DNA of 64,000 bases from Rhizobiaceae bacterium (GCA_019635695.1 JAHBYZ010000008.1:1-64000); one strand, 5' to 3'; shown: positions 24,805-34,331, counted from the stretch's first letter. Numbers and translations: made by a program. The notes: generated from the letters alone by a model not told the origin.

Positions 24805-25959
24805 ATGGACCGGAGCTACGAAAGCGAAGAGCACGCTCTTTTCCGGCGCAGCCTGCGCACCTTCGTCGAGCGCGAGATCGCGCCGCATCACGAGCGCTGG
24901 GAGAAGCAGGGCAAGGTGGACCGCGAGGTCTGGCTGAAGGCCGGTGCAGCCGGGCTGTTGTGCACTGCGATCCCCGAGGAATATGGCGGCGGCGGCGGCG
25001 ACTTCGTCACCAGCGCGATCCTCACCGAGGAACTGGCACGCGGCGTCTTCAGCGGACCGGGTTTCCGGCTGCACTCCGACATCGCCGCCTTCTATATCCT
25101 GCATTTCGGCACCGAGGCGCAGAAGCAGGAGTGGCTGCCGAAGATGGCGTCGGGCGAGGTCATCGCCGGTCTGGCGATGACGGAACCGGGCGCCGGCAGC
25201 GATCTGCAGGGCATGCGCACCACCGCGATCCGCGATGGCGACAGCTACCGCATCAACGGCCAGAAGACCTTCATCACCAACGGCCAGTTGGGCGACCTGT
25301 TCATCCTCGCGGTCAAGACCGATCCGACGCAGGGCGCCAGGGGCGTCAGCCTCTTGCTGGTCGAGGCCGACCGGCCCGGCTTCTCGCGCGGACGCAACCT
25401 CGAGAAGCTCGGCCAGAAGGCGCAGGACACCTCGGAACTGTTCTTCCAAGACTGCCTCGTGCCGGTCGGCAACCTGCTCGGCGAGGAGGGCAAGGGGTTT
25501 CGCTATTTGATGGCCGAACTGCCGCAGGAGCGGCTGCTGGCCGGCATCAATGCGCTTTCCACGGCCGAGGCCGCTTACGAATGGACAGTCGAGCACACCA
25601 ACGGGCGCAAGGTGTTCGGTGCGCGGCTGGCGGATTTGCAGACCGTGCGTTTCAAGCTCGCGGAGATGAAGACCGAACTGACGGTCGCGCGGGCGTTCCT
25701 CGACCGCTCGATCGAGCAACACCTCGAAGGCAAGCTCGACGTGCCGGGCGCGGCGATGGCCAAGTGGTGGCTTTCCGAGCTGGAGGGCCGCATCGTCGAC
25801 CAGTGCCTGCAGCTCCACGGTGGCTACGGCTACATGTGGGAGTTTCCGATCGCGCGGGCCTATGCCGACGCCCGCGTGCACCGCATATATGCCGGCTCCA
25901 ACGAGATCATGAAGGAGCTGATCGCGCGCAGCATCGTCGGTCCTGCGCCGAAAGGCTGA
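24805..25959 (+). CDS. Acyl-CoA dehydrogenase
   Basis: A 384-residue full-size acyl-CoA dehydrogenase: AMTEPGAGSDLQ and INGQKTFITNGQ in the FAD/substrate domain, then NGRKVFG and LHGGYGYMWEFPIARAY. The C-terminal motif reads YAGSNEIMKEL, with Ala where medium-chain enzymes have the catalytic Glu. A Glu in the earlier helix (AAYEWTVEH), the position used in long-chain and isovaleryl-CoA enzymes, probably serves. AAAGGAG precedes ATG 24805. An IclR-type operator lies 51 bases upstream, so it is probably co-regulated with the divergent thiolase operon. Confidence 0.91.
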   Translation: MDRSYESEEHALFRRSLRTFVEREIAPHHERWEKQGKVDREVWLKAGAAGLLCTAIPEEYGGGGGDFVTSAILTEELARGVFSGPGFRLHSDIAAFYILHFGTEAQKQEWLPKMASGEVIAGLAMTEPGAGSDLQGMRTTAIRDGDSYRINGQKTFITNGQLGDLFILAVKTDPTQGARGVSLLLVEADRPGFSRGRNLEKLGQKAQDTSELFFQDCLVPVGNLLGEEGKGFRYLMAELPQERLLAGINALSTAEAAYEWTVEHTNGRKVFGARLADLQTVRFKLAEMKTELTVARAFLDRSIEQHLEGKLDVPGAAMAKWWLSELEGRIVDQCLQLHGGYGYMWEFPIARAYADARVHRIYAGSNEIMKELIARSIVGPAPKG

Positions 25960-25969
25960 GATCCCGCGG

Positions 25970-26833
25970 CTAGCCGATCTCGGCGTGGCCGTTGGCGATC
26001 ACCTTGACGCCACGCTCAACCGCCTCCGCGGAGAAGGCGAAAGCCCCGCTACCGAGGTCCCATATGGAAGTTCGGAGCGTCTCGCCGGGGAAGACCGGCG
26101 CGGAAAAGCGGGTGGACAGCTGCTTCACGCGAGCCGGATCGCCACCGGCCGCGGCCACGACCACCGCGTGGCCGACAACACCCATCGTGCCCATGCCATG
26201 CAGGATCGGGCGCGGAAAGCCCGCCGCGGCGGCCACCGCGGGGTCAGCATGGAGCGGGTTGTAGTCGCCTGACAGCCGATAGATCAGCGCAGCCTGCTTG
26301 AGCGTCGCCCGTTCGACGACCGCATCCGGCGTGCGATCGGGCGCCCGGCGCGGTTGCGCGGGCGGCTCGCCCAGCGCGCGGCCAAAGCCGCCGTCGCCAC
26401 GCATGATGGTGCTGGTCACCACGCGGCAGAGGGGGCGCCCGGTCGCGGCGTCGCTGACCTCGCGCTCGAGCGTGACCATCGCGCCCTTGTCGGAGCCGCG
26501 ATCGACAAGGCCGGTAACGCGCTGGCGGCCGACGACCGTGCCCTCCACCGGCAGCGGCTCGAGGATGGTGATCGCCTGTTCGCCGTGGACGACCCGGCGC
26601 CAGTCGGCGCCGGTAGCCGGGTCCTGCAGCCAGAAGCCGCCATAGGCGAGCACGTTCGCGTAGGTCGGCAGCGCCACGAGGCGGGGTTCATAGACATATT
26701 GGAGTTCGGCTTCGTCCAACGGGTCGGCCCCGAGGCCGACGCCCAGCGCGTAGAGAATGGTGTCGCGCCGGGTAAAGGTGTGGGTGATCTCCGGAAACTT
26801 CCAGCTGAACAGTGCGTCGGGATCAATCGCCAT
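25970..26833 (-). CDS. MaoC-like (R)-specific enoyl-CoA hydratase
   Basis: A 287-residue double hot-dog protein. The C-terminal half carries the hydratase-2 motif YRLSGDYNPLHADP...GFPRPILHGM with the catalytic Asp and His; the N-terminal half is the non-catalytic hot-dog repeat, as in the hydratase part of peroxisomal multifunctional enzyme 2. It hydrates trans-2-enoyl-CoA to the (R)-3-hydroxyacyl-CoA. ATG 26833 follows CCGGAG by five bases. It is divergent from the IclR gene across the second operator copy and convergent with the acyl-CoA dehydrogenase gene 10 bases away. Confidence 0.88.
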   Translation of the reverse strand: MAIDPDALFSWKFPEITHTFTRRDTILYALGVGLGADPLDEAELQYVYEPRLVALPTYANVLAYGGFWLQDPATGADWRRVVHGEQAITILEPLPVEGTVVGRQRVTGLVDRGSDKGAMVTLEREVSDAATGRPLCRVVTSTIMRGDGGFGRALGEPPAQPRRAPDRTPDAVVERATLKQAALIYRLSGDYNPLHADPAVAAAAGFPRPILHGMGTMGVVGHAVVVAAAGGDPARVKQLSTRFSAPVFPGETLRTSIWDLGSGAFAFSAEAVERGVKVIANGHAEIG

Positions 26834-26880
26834 GACGGCTCCGGGCGGTACGATATTTGCGCGGACTACCTTCATCAGGT

Positions 26881-26897
26881 TTGAAATCCAATTTCAA
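26881..26897. promoter_or_regulatory. IclR-type operator candidate, site B
   Basis: TTGAAAT-CCA-ATTTCAA is a perfect inverted repeat with seven-base arms, between the divergent MaoC and IclR genes. It matches site A at 24737-24753 in arm sequence and three-base spacing. Autoregulation of the IclR gene and control of MaoC are the expected consequences. Confidence 0.75.
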
Positions 26898-26954
26898 TAT
26901 TTGTATCATTGCATCGAATCCGCGATATGAATCGGCGCGAGGAAGAGCATCGAG

Positions 26955-27767
26955 ATGGCCCGGACCACGCGTGCTGAAAGCGGGGACGAAGGCGAGCAGG
27001 CGCTGGTCGGCGCACTGGTCCGCGGCATGGCCATCCTGCGCGCCTTCAGGCCAAACGATCCCTCGCTCGGCAATCAGGAACTCAGCGACCGCACCGGCGT
27101 GCCGAAGCCGACGGTTTCGCGCCTGTGCCGAACGCTCACAGCGCTGGGTTACCTCAACCACGACGCCGCAACCGAACGCTATGAACTCGGCGGCGGCGTG
27201 CTGACGCTCGGCCATGTGGCGATGGCCAACCTCGACGTGGTGCGGGTGGCGGATCCGTTCATTCGCGAGTTTGCACACGCCAACGGCACGACCTCCGGCC
27301 TGGGAACCCGGCAGGAGGGCCGCATGGCGTTCCTGTCCGTGTCCATGGGTTCGGCCAGTCTTGCCATGCGCGCCAGACCCGGCACGCGAGTCCCGATCGC
27401 CTCAACCGCGATGGGTCGCGCCTATCTGTGGCTGCTTGGAGAAGACGAGCGCCGCGATTTCATGCGCGACCTGCAGCGCAGCGATCCCGAGGACTGGCTG
27501 GCGAATCGCGGCCGGATCGAGGAGGCGTTTCGCCAGATCGACAGCCACGGATTCTGCGCCACGGTCGGAGAGTGGCAGAACGACATCAACGCCGTTGCCG
27601 TTCCGCTTTCCGCACCGCAGGTCATCGGGCGGTATGTCCTTGTCTGCGCCGGTCCTGCAACGCGGACGCCGGTGGACAAGCTTACCTTCAAGCTGGGTCC
27701 CGAACTGCTGGCGCTGGCGGAGAAGATCTCGCTGGCGCTGGGCGTCGCGCCGATGAGGCGCGGTTAG
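26955..27767 (+). CDS. IclR-family transcriptional regulator
   Basis: A 270-residue IclR-type regulator. Residues about 18-80 form the winged helix-turn-helix (NQELSDRTGVPKPTVSRLCR), followed by the GAF-like effector domain (STAMGRAYL, NDINAVAVPL). It is next to the MaoC gene and two copies of one palindrome mark the promoters of the module, so it very likely controls MaoC, the acyl-CoA dehydrogenase and the HMGCS/OB-thiolase operon. IclR proteins may repress or activate. The effector is unknown. Confidence 0.92.
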   Translation: MARTTRAESGDEGEQALVGALVRGMAILRAFRPNDPSLGNQELSDRTGVPKPTVSRLCRTLTALGYLNHDAATERYELGGGVLTLGHVAMANLDVVRVADPFIREFAHANGTTSGLGTRQEGRMAFLSVSMGSASLAMRARPGTRVPIASTAMGRAYLWLLGEDERRDFMRDLQRSDPEDWLANRGRIEEAFRQIDSHGFCATVGEWQNDINAVAVPLSAPQVIGRYVLVCAGPATRTPVDKLTFKLGPELLALAEKISLALGVAPMRRG

Positions 27768-27768
27768 C

Positions 27769-28734
27769 TCAGCCTTCCATTCGACCCAGCGCCTTCCATG
27801 CGGCAATGCCCGCGGCCAGGTCCTCGATTGCCGCGCCGACCGACTTGAACAGGGTGATCTCGTCCGGCGAAGCACGTCCCGCCGCGTTGCCGCGCGCGAG
27901 ATCGTAGAGGTCGCCGCATATGCCGGAGGGCTTCAGCGCACCTTCGGCGATGGCCTGAACGATATCGCCGGCCTCCTTCAGCGCGCCATCGCGTGTATCG
28001 ACATAGACGCGCGCCTTCGCCACCGCCGCGTCATCGCTTTCGCGCATTGCCGGCGAGAAGGCGCCGACGAGGTCGACATGAGTGCCTGGCCGCAGCGCTG
28101 CGCCGCGCACCAGCGGCACGGTCGAGATGGTCGCTGCGCTGACGATATCGGCCCACCCGACAGCGGCATCGAGATCTTCGGCAAGCGAGGCATCCATGCC
28201 AGCCGCGGCGAGTTCCTCGACCACTTTTCGCGCGTTGCCTTCAGTGCGGTTCCACACGCGAACCTCGTCGACCGGCCGCACCGCGGCGTGGGCTCGTGCG
28301 AGGAAGGGTGCCAGCGCGCCGGCGCCCACGATCAACAACCGGCGGCTGTCAGGCCGCGAAAGATAGCTCGAAGCCAGCGCCGAGGCGGCCGCGGTGCGCC
28401 ACTGCGTCAGGCGCTGGCCGTCCATGATGGCGAGCGGCTCGCAGGTCACGCCTTGCAGCAGCATGTAACTGCCCATGACGGCCGGTTTGCCGGCGACGTT
28501 GTTGTCGGGCGAGACGGTGACGACCTTGACGCCCACGAAGCCGTCGCCATCATGCGAGAAGTCGCTCCATGCCGGCATCAGAAGCAGCGTCGACGGCGTG
28601 CCCGTCGGGCGCGTCAACGTATGGTGATGCCGGGTGGGTTGCACGGCGCCCACGCGAAAGGCTTCGCGCAGCGTCTCCACCAGGAGCGGAAAGGTCAGTA
28701 CCGTGTCGATCTCGTCTGCTGTGACGAAGCGCAT
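27769..28734 (-). CDS. Ornithine cyclodeaminase/mu-crystallin family protein
   Basis: A 321-residue member of the ornithine cyclodeaminase/mu-crystallin family, with the Rossmann motif LLIVGAGALAPFLARAH in the middle and the substrate-domain segments GVKVVTVSPDNN and MDGQRLTQWRTAAASALAS. The family includes ornithine cyclodeaminase, alanine dehydrogenase and ketimine reductases that act on cyclic imines. Which one applies here is unclear. It converges with the IclR gene one base away and lies directly after lapA, where many Rhizobiales have trpF. Confidence 0.85.
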   Translation of the reverse strand: MRFVTADEIDTVLTFPLLVETLREAFRVGAVQPTRHHHTLTRPTGTPSTLLLMPAWSDFSHDGDGFVGVKVVTVSPDNNVAGKPAVMGSYMLLQGVTCEPLAIMDGQRLTQWRTAAASALASSYLSRPDSRRLLIVGAGALAPFLARAHAAVRPVDEVRVWNRTEGNARKVVEELAAAGMDASLAEDLDAAVGWADIVSAATISTVPLVRGAALRPGTHVDLVGAFSPAMRESDDAAVAKARVYVDTRDGALKEAGDIVQAIAEGALKPSGICGDLYDLARGNAAGRASPDEITLFKSVGAAIEDLAAGIAAWKALGRMEG

Positions 28735-28750
28735 CAGGCGGCGCCGTGCT

Positions 28751-29089
28751 TCATGCGGCCGGGGGCGGCAATGCAGGGCTGGACGCCGCCGGAACCACCG
28801 GGGCGGGCTGCAGGAGCTGGTCGCGCAATGCACGCACCTCGGCCTGGCTTTCGCGTGCCGCCTTGCGGTGCCTGCCCTGGCGCATCCAGGTGGCGATGCT
28901 GCCGACGATCAGTCCGACCGCCAGCGCGGCAAACAGATAGACGAAAAGCGGCAGCGCCACGGTCAACCCGGGATTGCCGGGATTGAACGGATCGATGGTG
29001 AAGGGCACCGGCGCGCGGTTGGCGACGGCCAGCGCCACCAGCACGATCGCCACCGGCACGAAAACGACCCAGGTCAGGAAGCGGTTCAT
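28751..29089 (-). CDS. lapA: LapA-domain membrane protein (DUF1049)
   Basis: A 112-residue inner-membrane protein with two transmembrane segments (about 5-24 and 42-66) followed by a charged, coiled-coil-prone helix and a Pro/Ala-rich tail. It matches the LapA/YciS domain, which in E. coli works with LapB in LPS assembly control. It sits six bases after ihfB in the same direction, as in other Rhizobiales. The function here is taken from the family. Confidence 0.78.
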   Translation of the reverse strand: MNRFLTWVVFVPVAIVLVALAVANRAPVPFTIDPFNPGNPGLTVALPLFVYLFAALAVGLIVGSIATWMRQGRHRKAARESQAEVRALRDQLLQPAPVVPAASSPALPPPAA

Positions 29090-29095
29090 CAGACC

Positions 29096-29377
29096 CTACT
29101 TGTCGTTCAGCCGCTCGCGCAGTTCCTTGCCGGTCTTGAAGAAGGGAATCCACTTCTCCTCGACATGCACGGACTCGCCGGTGCGCGGGTTGCGACCGAC
29201 GCGCTCCGGCCGGTTTTTCACCGAAAATGCGCCAAATCCACGCAGTTCGACGCGGTTTCCCTCCGACAGTGCCACGGTGACCTCCTCGAACACCGCGTTC
29301 ACGATGTTCTCGACGTCCCGCAGGAATAAATGCGGATTCCGGTTGGCAATGGTCTGGACCAGCTCGGATTTGATCAC
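29096..29377 (-). CDS. ihfB: Integration host factor subunit beta
   Basis: A 93-residue HU/IHF-fold DNA-bending protein. [10 protein letters not shown] at the start, the [12 protein letters not shown] core and GRNPRTGE (the DNA-intercalating Pro arm) are all conserved. It pairs with IHF alpha, encoded elsewhere, to bend DNA at promoters, including sigma-54 promoters; rpoN is in this window. Standard family length. It lies between sppA and lapA. Confidence 0.95.
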   Translation of the reverse strand: MIKSELVQTIANRNPHLFLRDVENIVNAVFEEVTVALSEGNRVELRGFGAFSVKNRPERVGRNPRTGESVHVEEKWIPFFKTGKELRERLNDK

Positions 29378-29431
29378 GGCAACTTCCCTCGCAAAATTGC
29401 AGATCGTATCTACAGGGATGATTTTCTTGAA

Positions 29432-30409
29432 TTATTTACCCTGAACCCGCCCCAGATCAGGTTGCCAGACCGATACGAGACCGTCAAGGAAGATACGGTC
29501 CGCGCCGAGCTCGCCGATCAGATTGCCGCCGCCGGCCGGAAGGCCCAGCCATCGCGCCGCCATTTCGCTTGCCGAAGCGCCGAGCAGCCAGTCGGTGCCG
29601 CTGCGCCGCTCCTTCCACTCGACGATCTCCAGCCCCGCCGGGACACCCTTGCCCTCGAGCCATGCCTTGGCCACTTCCTCGCCGCCGAGTTCGTCGACCA
29701 GCTTGCGGGCGAGCGCCTGCCGGCCGGTGAAGATCGTGCCGTCAGCAACCGCCAGCACCTCCTCGCGCGACAGCGGGCGGCGCTCGTCGACGAGGCCGAC
29801 GAACCAATCGTAGCTGTCCATGACGAGGTTGCGGATCATCGCCCGCTCTTCCTCGGTGGTCGGGCTGAACGGTGAGGGTTCCGCCTTCAAAGGCGACGAC
29901 TTAACGCCCTCCAGCTTGACGCCGATCTTCTCCATCAGCCCGGTAACGTCGGGGTACTGGAACAGCACGCCGATCGAGCCGACGATGGAGGATTGCCGCG
30001 CGACGATGTGGTCGGTGGCGCTGGCGATCATGTAGCCAGCCGAGGCTGCAAGCGTGCCGACCTGCGCCACCGTCGGCTTCTTCTGCGCCATCTTGCGCAC
30101 CGCCTCGTAGAGCGCTTCGCCGCCGGCGGTCGTGCCGCCCGGCGAATCAACGGTGAGAATGACGCCCTTCACGCGCTCCGACTCGGTCGCGTCCTTCAGC
30201 CGCTTCAGCAGTTCCTCGTTCTCGGTGATGGTGCCTTCTATGCGAATGCGCGCGATATGGTCGGCGGCGGCGCCAGCCACCTCGCCGCCAAAGCGCGCAA
30301 GGCCCACCCCGATCACGGCGAGCAGCACCAGAAGAGCCACGACTCGCCAGAATGTAAGCTTGCGGCGCAGCCTGCGGCGATCGATGATGTCGTCTGCGCG
30401 TGTGGTCAT
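29432..30409 (-). CDS. sppA: Signal peptide peptidase SppA (36K type)
   Basis: A 325-residue membrane-anchored serine protease that cleaves leftover signal peptides. One N-terminal transmembrane segment (about 20-40) anchors it in the inner membrane with the catalytic part in the periplasm. The Ser/Lys dyad is visible: Ser123 in TLAASAGY and Lys175 in SSPLKAEPSPF. This is the short, single-domain form. It heads the sppA-ihfB-lapA group and is divergent from lptC across 250 bases. Confidence 0.94.
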   Translation of the reverse strand: MTTRADDIIDRRRLRRKLTFWRVVALLVLLAVIGVGLARFGGEVAGAAADHIARIRIEGTITENEELLKRLKDATESERVKGVILTVDSPGGTTAGGEALYEAVRKMAQKKPTVAQVGTLAASAGYMIASATDHIVARQSSIVGSIGVLFQYPDVTGLMEKIGVKLEGVKSSPLKAEPSPFSPTTEEERAMIRNLVMDSYDWFVGLVDERRPLSREEVLAVADGTIFTGRQALARKLVDELGGEEVAKAWLEGKGVPAGLEIVEWKERRSGTDWLLGASASEMAARWLGLPAGGGNLIGELGADRIFLDGLVSVWQPDLGRVQGK

Positions 30410-30659
30410 TGCAGCCTCGCTGATAGACCGGGCGGCCTCGCTGAAGGACCCGTCGGCATCCTTCTATCCGCAGAAGCTGCCGGTTTGAACAGTCGTGGAG
30501 CGAGATTTGCCGTGTCGGCCCGGAGATTTGCGCGCAGCGTGTGGCGTCGGTCGCTACTCCTTTCCCAAAATCACCATATTGAGTTGCAATAAGGCGCCGA
30601 CGCAGACATTTATGTGCCGGGGACATCCGTCCCGGCTGTAAAACCGGCCGGAATGAGGG

Positions 30660-31340
30660 TTGACGGGTATATTGAGCGCACAAACCAGATCACGGCTGAC
30701 GGCCGAGGCCTACGGGCGCCAGCAGCGTCGTTCGCTACGGGTGCGGCGCCTCAAGGTGCTTTTGCCCGCGGCGGCCGGCATGCTGCTGCTCGCCATGATC
30801 GGGCACTCGGCAATGCTGTCCTACCTGCAGAGCGGCCCGGTGAGCGTCGCCGGCGCGATGATCCAGGACGGCAAGCTCGTCATGGACAGTCCACGCATGG
30901 GCGGCATGAACGCGGCGAAGCGCCCGTACGAGATGAAAGCGGCGCGCGCGATCCAGACCATTGCCGATTCGAGCTTCGTCGATCTCGAGGAGATCACGGC
31001 AAGGTTGCCGGTGGGTCAGGCCGACTGGGCCGACGTGCAGGCGGCGACCGGCACGATGACCAAGGCGGACAACACCTTGCGCATCACCAGCCCGGCGCTG
31101 GTCAAGACGACGGACGGGATGGTCGCGCGGCTCAAGTCCGCCAAGCTCGACATGGGACGGGGCGACCTGACTTCGGACGAAGCGGTCGAAATCGACACGC
31201 GCACGATGAAAGTCACGGCGGACCGTATGACCATCACGGACGGCGGCGAGGTGATGGTGTTCGAGCAGCGCGTCAAGGTGTTGCTCAATGACCGCCGCGT
31301 GGACACCGCAGCGGTCGAGACCACGAATGCGCGCAACTGA
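30660..31340 (+). CDS. lptC: LPS export protein LptC
   Basis: A 226-residue bitopic protein with one transmembrane segment (about 36-53) and a periplasmic beta-jellyroll that hands LPS from LptBFG to LptA. Similarity among LptC proteins is low, but the order lptC-lptA-lptB-rpoN is diagnostic. The start is uncertain: TTG 30660 directly abuts a GAGGG, while TTG 30672 is 12 bases from it. The last 14 bases overlap lptA. A small bulged hairpin lies in the leader near 30618-30637. Confidence 0.88.
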   Translation: MTGILSAQTRSRLTAEAYGRQQRRSLRVRRLKVLLPAAAGMLLLAMIGHSAMLSYLQSGPVSVAGAMIQDGKLVMDSPRMGGMNAAKRPYEMKAARAIQTIADSSFVDLEEITARLPVGQADWADVQAATGTMTKADNTLRITSPALVKTTDGMVARLKSAKLDMGRGDLTSDEAVEIDTRTMKVTADRMTITDGGEVMVFEQRVKVLLNDRRVDTAAVETTNARN

Positions 31341-31908
31341 CATCGTCCGCCTGCTCGCGGCGGCTTTGCTGGCCGCCTCACCCGTGGTCGCGCACGCACA
31401 GGGCATCGGCGGCGGCGGCGAGCCCGTCGAGATCGAGAGCGACAAGCTTGAGGTGCTGGATCGGGAAAGCACCGCGATATTCACCGGAAACGTGACGCTG
31501 GTGCAAGGCGATCTGCTGCTGCGCACGCTGAAGCTCACTGTCTACTACACGCAGGCCAACGCCGCAGGCGCCACCGCCCAGGCGACGGGCGCAACGCCTG
31601 CGCCAGCACCGACCGGGGCCGCGCTTGGCGGCAGCACGGAAGTCGAGCGCATGCTGGCCGAGGGCAAGGTCTACCTCGATCAGCGCGGTCAGGTGGTAAC
31701 GGGCGACCGCGGCGAATTCGAGATGAAGACCGGCGTCATGGTGGTCACCGGCAACGAGGTGGTGCTGACGGAAGGGCCCAACGTGGTCGTCGGCTGCCGC
31801 TTCACGATGAACCAGAATTCGGGTCAGTCCCAGGTCGATTCCTGCCCGAACTCGCAGGCAGCGGGCCGTGTGCGGATGCTGCTGAAGCCGGGATCCTCGC
31901 AACCCTGA
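31327..31908 (+). CDS. lptA: LPS transport periplasmic protein LptA
   Basis: A 193-residue periplasmic protein with a cleavable signal peptide (about 1-25, ending VVAHAQG) and an OstA-type beta-jellyroll ([19 protein letters not shown]) that forms the LPS bridge across the periplasm. It carries an Ala/Thr/Pro-rich low-complexity insertion at about residues 75-105 inside the fold, likely a surface loop. ATG 31327 lies within lptC, so translation is coupled. The stop shares a base with the lptB start. Confidence 0.9.
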   Translation: MRATDIVRLLAAALLAASPVVAHAQGIGGGGEPVEIESDKLEVLDRESTAIFTGNVTLVQGDLLLRTLKLTVYYTQANAAGATAQATGATPAPAPTGAALGGSTEVERMLAEGKVYLDQRGQVVTGDRGEFEMKTGVMVVTGNEVVLTEGPNVVVGCRFTMNQNSGQSQVDSCPNSQAAGRVRMLLKPGSSQP

Positions 31909-32678
31909 TGACGGCTGCGGGACTGGACATCGAACAGTCCGGGGCGGCGCCGCAGGCGGGCACGCTGATCGCGCGCGGGCTGGTCAAGGCCTACCGCGGA
32001 CGGCAGGTTGTCTCCGGCGTCTCCTTCGGCGTTCGGGCCGGTGAAGCCGTGGGTCTGCTCGGCCCCAACGGTGCCGGCAAGACCACCTGCTTCTACATGG
32101 TGACCGGCCTGGTGCCGGCCGACAGCGGCACCATCGAGATCGATGGCTTCGACGTCACCCGCATGCCGATGTACCGCCGCGCGCGCATGGGCATCGGCTA
32201 TCTGCCGCAGGAAGCCTCGATCTTTCGCGGACTGACCGTGGAAGGCAATATACGGGCCGTGCTCGAAACGGTGGAGAAGAACCGGACGGCGCGCGAACGC
32301 AAGCTCGACCAGCTGCTCGAGGAGTTCCATATCACGCATCTGCGCAAATCGGCCTCGCTGGCGCTTTCGGGCGGCGAGCGGCGGCGGCTGGAAATCGCGC
32401 GGGCGCTGGCCACCGACCCCAATTTCATGCTGCTCGACGAGCCCTTTGCCGGCGTCGACCCGATCGCGGTCGCCGACATCCAGCAGCTCGTCCGGCATCT
32501 CACGGCGCGCGGCATCGGCGTGCTGGTCACCGACCACAATGTGCGCGAGACGCTCGGACTGATCGACCGCGCCTACATCATCCACGCCGGCAAGGTGCTC
32601 ACCCACGGCGCCCCGGCCGAGATCGTCGCCAACGCCGACGTGCGCCGTTTCTATCTCGGCGAGAGCTTCTCGCTCTGA
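31908..32678 (+). CDS. lptB: LPS export ABC transporter ATP-binding protein LptB
   Basis: A 256-residue ATPase that drives LPS extraction by LptFG. Walker [10 protein letters not shown] (52-60), signature LSGGERRR, Walker B FMLLDEP and the H-loop TDHNVRETL are all intact. It has an N-terminal extension of about 18 residues before the usual start, typical of rhizobial forms. The start overlaps the lptA stop by one base. rpoN follows after 162 bases. Confidence 0.95.
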   Translation: MTAAGLDIEQSGAAPQAGTLIARGLVKAYRGRQVVSGVSFGVRAGEAVGLLGPNGAGKTTCFYMVTGLVPADSGTIEIDGFDVTRMPMYRRARMGIGYLPQEASIFRGLTVEGNIRAVLETVEKNRTARERKLDQLLEEFHITHLRKSASLALSGGERRRLEIARALATDPNFMLLDEPFAGVDPIAVADIQQLVRHLTARGIGVLVTDHNVRETLGLIDRAYIIHAGKVLTHGAPAEIVANADVRRFYLGESFSL

Positions 32679-32840
32679 TCCCGTATCCCGATCGCGGGCC
32701 CGACGGGCCGCGGCTAACGGTCCGGTAAGGCGGCTGCGATACCTTGACGCTTGACATGCAAGAGCCGGGCCAGTTTCATCCCGGACGGTCGCGCCAGGGG
32801 TGCGCCGCTGCAGGGTACGGGAGTCGAGTACAGGATCGTC

Positions 32841-34331
32841 ATGGCGCTTTCTGCCACGCTACACCTGCGCCAGAGCCAGTCGCTGGTGATGACCCCGCAG
32901 CTTATGCAGTCGATCCGGCTGCTGCAGCTCAACCATCTCGAGCTCGAACGCTTCATCGATGACGAGATCGAACGCAATCCGCTGCTGGAGCGGGCGGAGC
33001 CGGAAGGCGGAACCGTCGAGCCCGCAGACGGCGATTGGGCGGGGGAACCCGCGGAATGGAGTGCGCAATCCATTTCCGACCGCCTCGACAGCTCGCTGGA
33101 GAACCTGTTTCCGGACGACCCCGGCACGCGCGAGGGCGTCGCGCCCGACCTTGCCGCGCAGTGGAAGTCGTCGCTGTCGGCCCGAACGGCGCCATCCGGT
33201 GAACCGATCGATCTGGAAGCGGTCACCGCGGCGCCGTTGACGCTGGCCGACCATGTCGGCGAACAGATCGCCTTCGCCTTCGCCGATGCCGCCGACCTTG
33301 CAGTCGCCCGGCTGCTCGCCGACGGTCTCGACGATGCGGGTTACCTGGAGATCGGCACCGCCGATGTGGCCAGCCGGCTGGGCCTGTCCAACGGCGAGGT
33401 GGTGCGCGTGCTGGCGGTCTGCCAGACGCTCGACCCGCCGGGGCTGTTCGCCCGCGACCTTGCGGAATGCCTGGCGTTGCAGCTTGCCGCGCGCAACCGG
33501 CTCGACCCCGCCATGCAGGCGCTGCTGGGACATCTCGAACTGCTCGCGCGCCGCGATTTCGTTTCGCTGAAACGCATCTGCGGCGTCGACGAGGAGGACC
33601 TGCTCGACATGCTGGCGGAGATTCGCGCACTCGATCCCAAGCCGGGCACGGCCTTCGCCAGCGCAACGGCGGATCCCGTCACGCCCGACGTGCTGGTCGG
33701 CACCGCGGCGGACGGAAGCTGGACGGTCGAGCTCAACCCGGATGCGCTGCCGCGCGTGCTGGTCGACCAGAACTACTACGCCGAGGTGTCGCGACATACG
33801 CGCTCGCCCGCAGAGCGCGCCTTCCTCGGCGAGTGCCTGCAGAACGCCAACTGGCTGGCGCGCAGCCTCGACCAGCGCGCGCGCACCATCCTCAAGGTGG
33901 CGTCGGAGATCGTGCGCCAGCAGGATGCCTTCCTGGTGGGCGGCATCCGCCATCTGAAGCCGCTGAACCTGCGCACCGTGGCCGAGGCGATCGGCATGCA
34001 TGAATCGACCGTCAGCCGCGTCACCTCGAACAAATACATGCTGACGCCGCGCGGCGTGTTCGAGCTGCGCTTCTTCTTCACCGCGGCAATCGCCTCGGCT
34101 GAAGGCGGCGAGGCACATTCAGCTGAGGCCGTACGCGACCGCATCCGCGAGCTGATCGACGAGGAAACCGCAATCGAAGTGCTTTCCGACGACGCGATCG
34201 TGGACATCCTCAAGAAAGGCGGCGTCGATATCGCGCGCCGTACGGTAGCCAAATACCGCGAAGCGATGAATATCCCTTCTTCCGTGCAGCGGCGCCGCGA
34301 GAAGAAGGTGATGGCGGTAGCGGGCCGCTAA
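32841..34331 (+). CDS. rpoN: RNA polymerase sigma-54 factor
   Basis: A 496-residue sigma-54. Region I is Gln/Leu-rich (LHLRQSQSLVMTPQLMQSIR near the start), an acidic variable region II follows, and the C-terminus holds the helix-turn-helix and the RpoN box ARRTVAKYRE (about 465-474). It directs transcription of nitrogen, carbon and other genes at -24/-12 promoters with activator ATPases. ATG 32841 is chosen because region I starts there. Downstream hpf and ptsN are the standard partners. Confidence 0.96.
   Translation: MALSATLHLRQSQSLVMTPQLMQSIRLLQLNHLELERFIDDEIERNPLLERAEPEGGTVEPADGDWAGEPAEWSAQSISDRLDSSLENLFPDDPGTREGVAPDLAAQWKSSLSARTAPSGEPIDLEAVTAAPLTLADHVGEQIAFAFADAADLAVARLLADGLDDAGYLEIGTADVASRLGLSNGEVVRVLAVCQTLDPPGLFARDLAECLALQLAARNRLDPAMQALLGHLELLARRDFVSLKRICGVDEEDLLDMLAEIRALDPKPGTAFASATADPVTPDVLVGTAADGSWTVELNPDALPRVLVDQNYYAEVSRHTRSPAERAFLGECLQNANWLARSLDQRARTILKVASEIVRQQDAFLVGGIRHLKPLNLRTVAEAIGMHESTVSRVTSNKYMLTPRGVFELRFFFTAAIASAEGGEAHSAEAVRDRIRELIDEETAIEVLSDDAIVDILKKGGVDIARRTVAKYREAMNIPSSVQRRREKKVMAVAGR

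Noticed and set aside
30618-30637. Hairpin in the lptC leader that could be a riboswitch or attenuator
   Set aside because: It is short with a bulge and has no alternative pairing or terminator tail, so it is noted only within the lptC entry.
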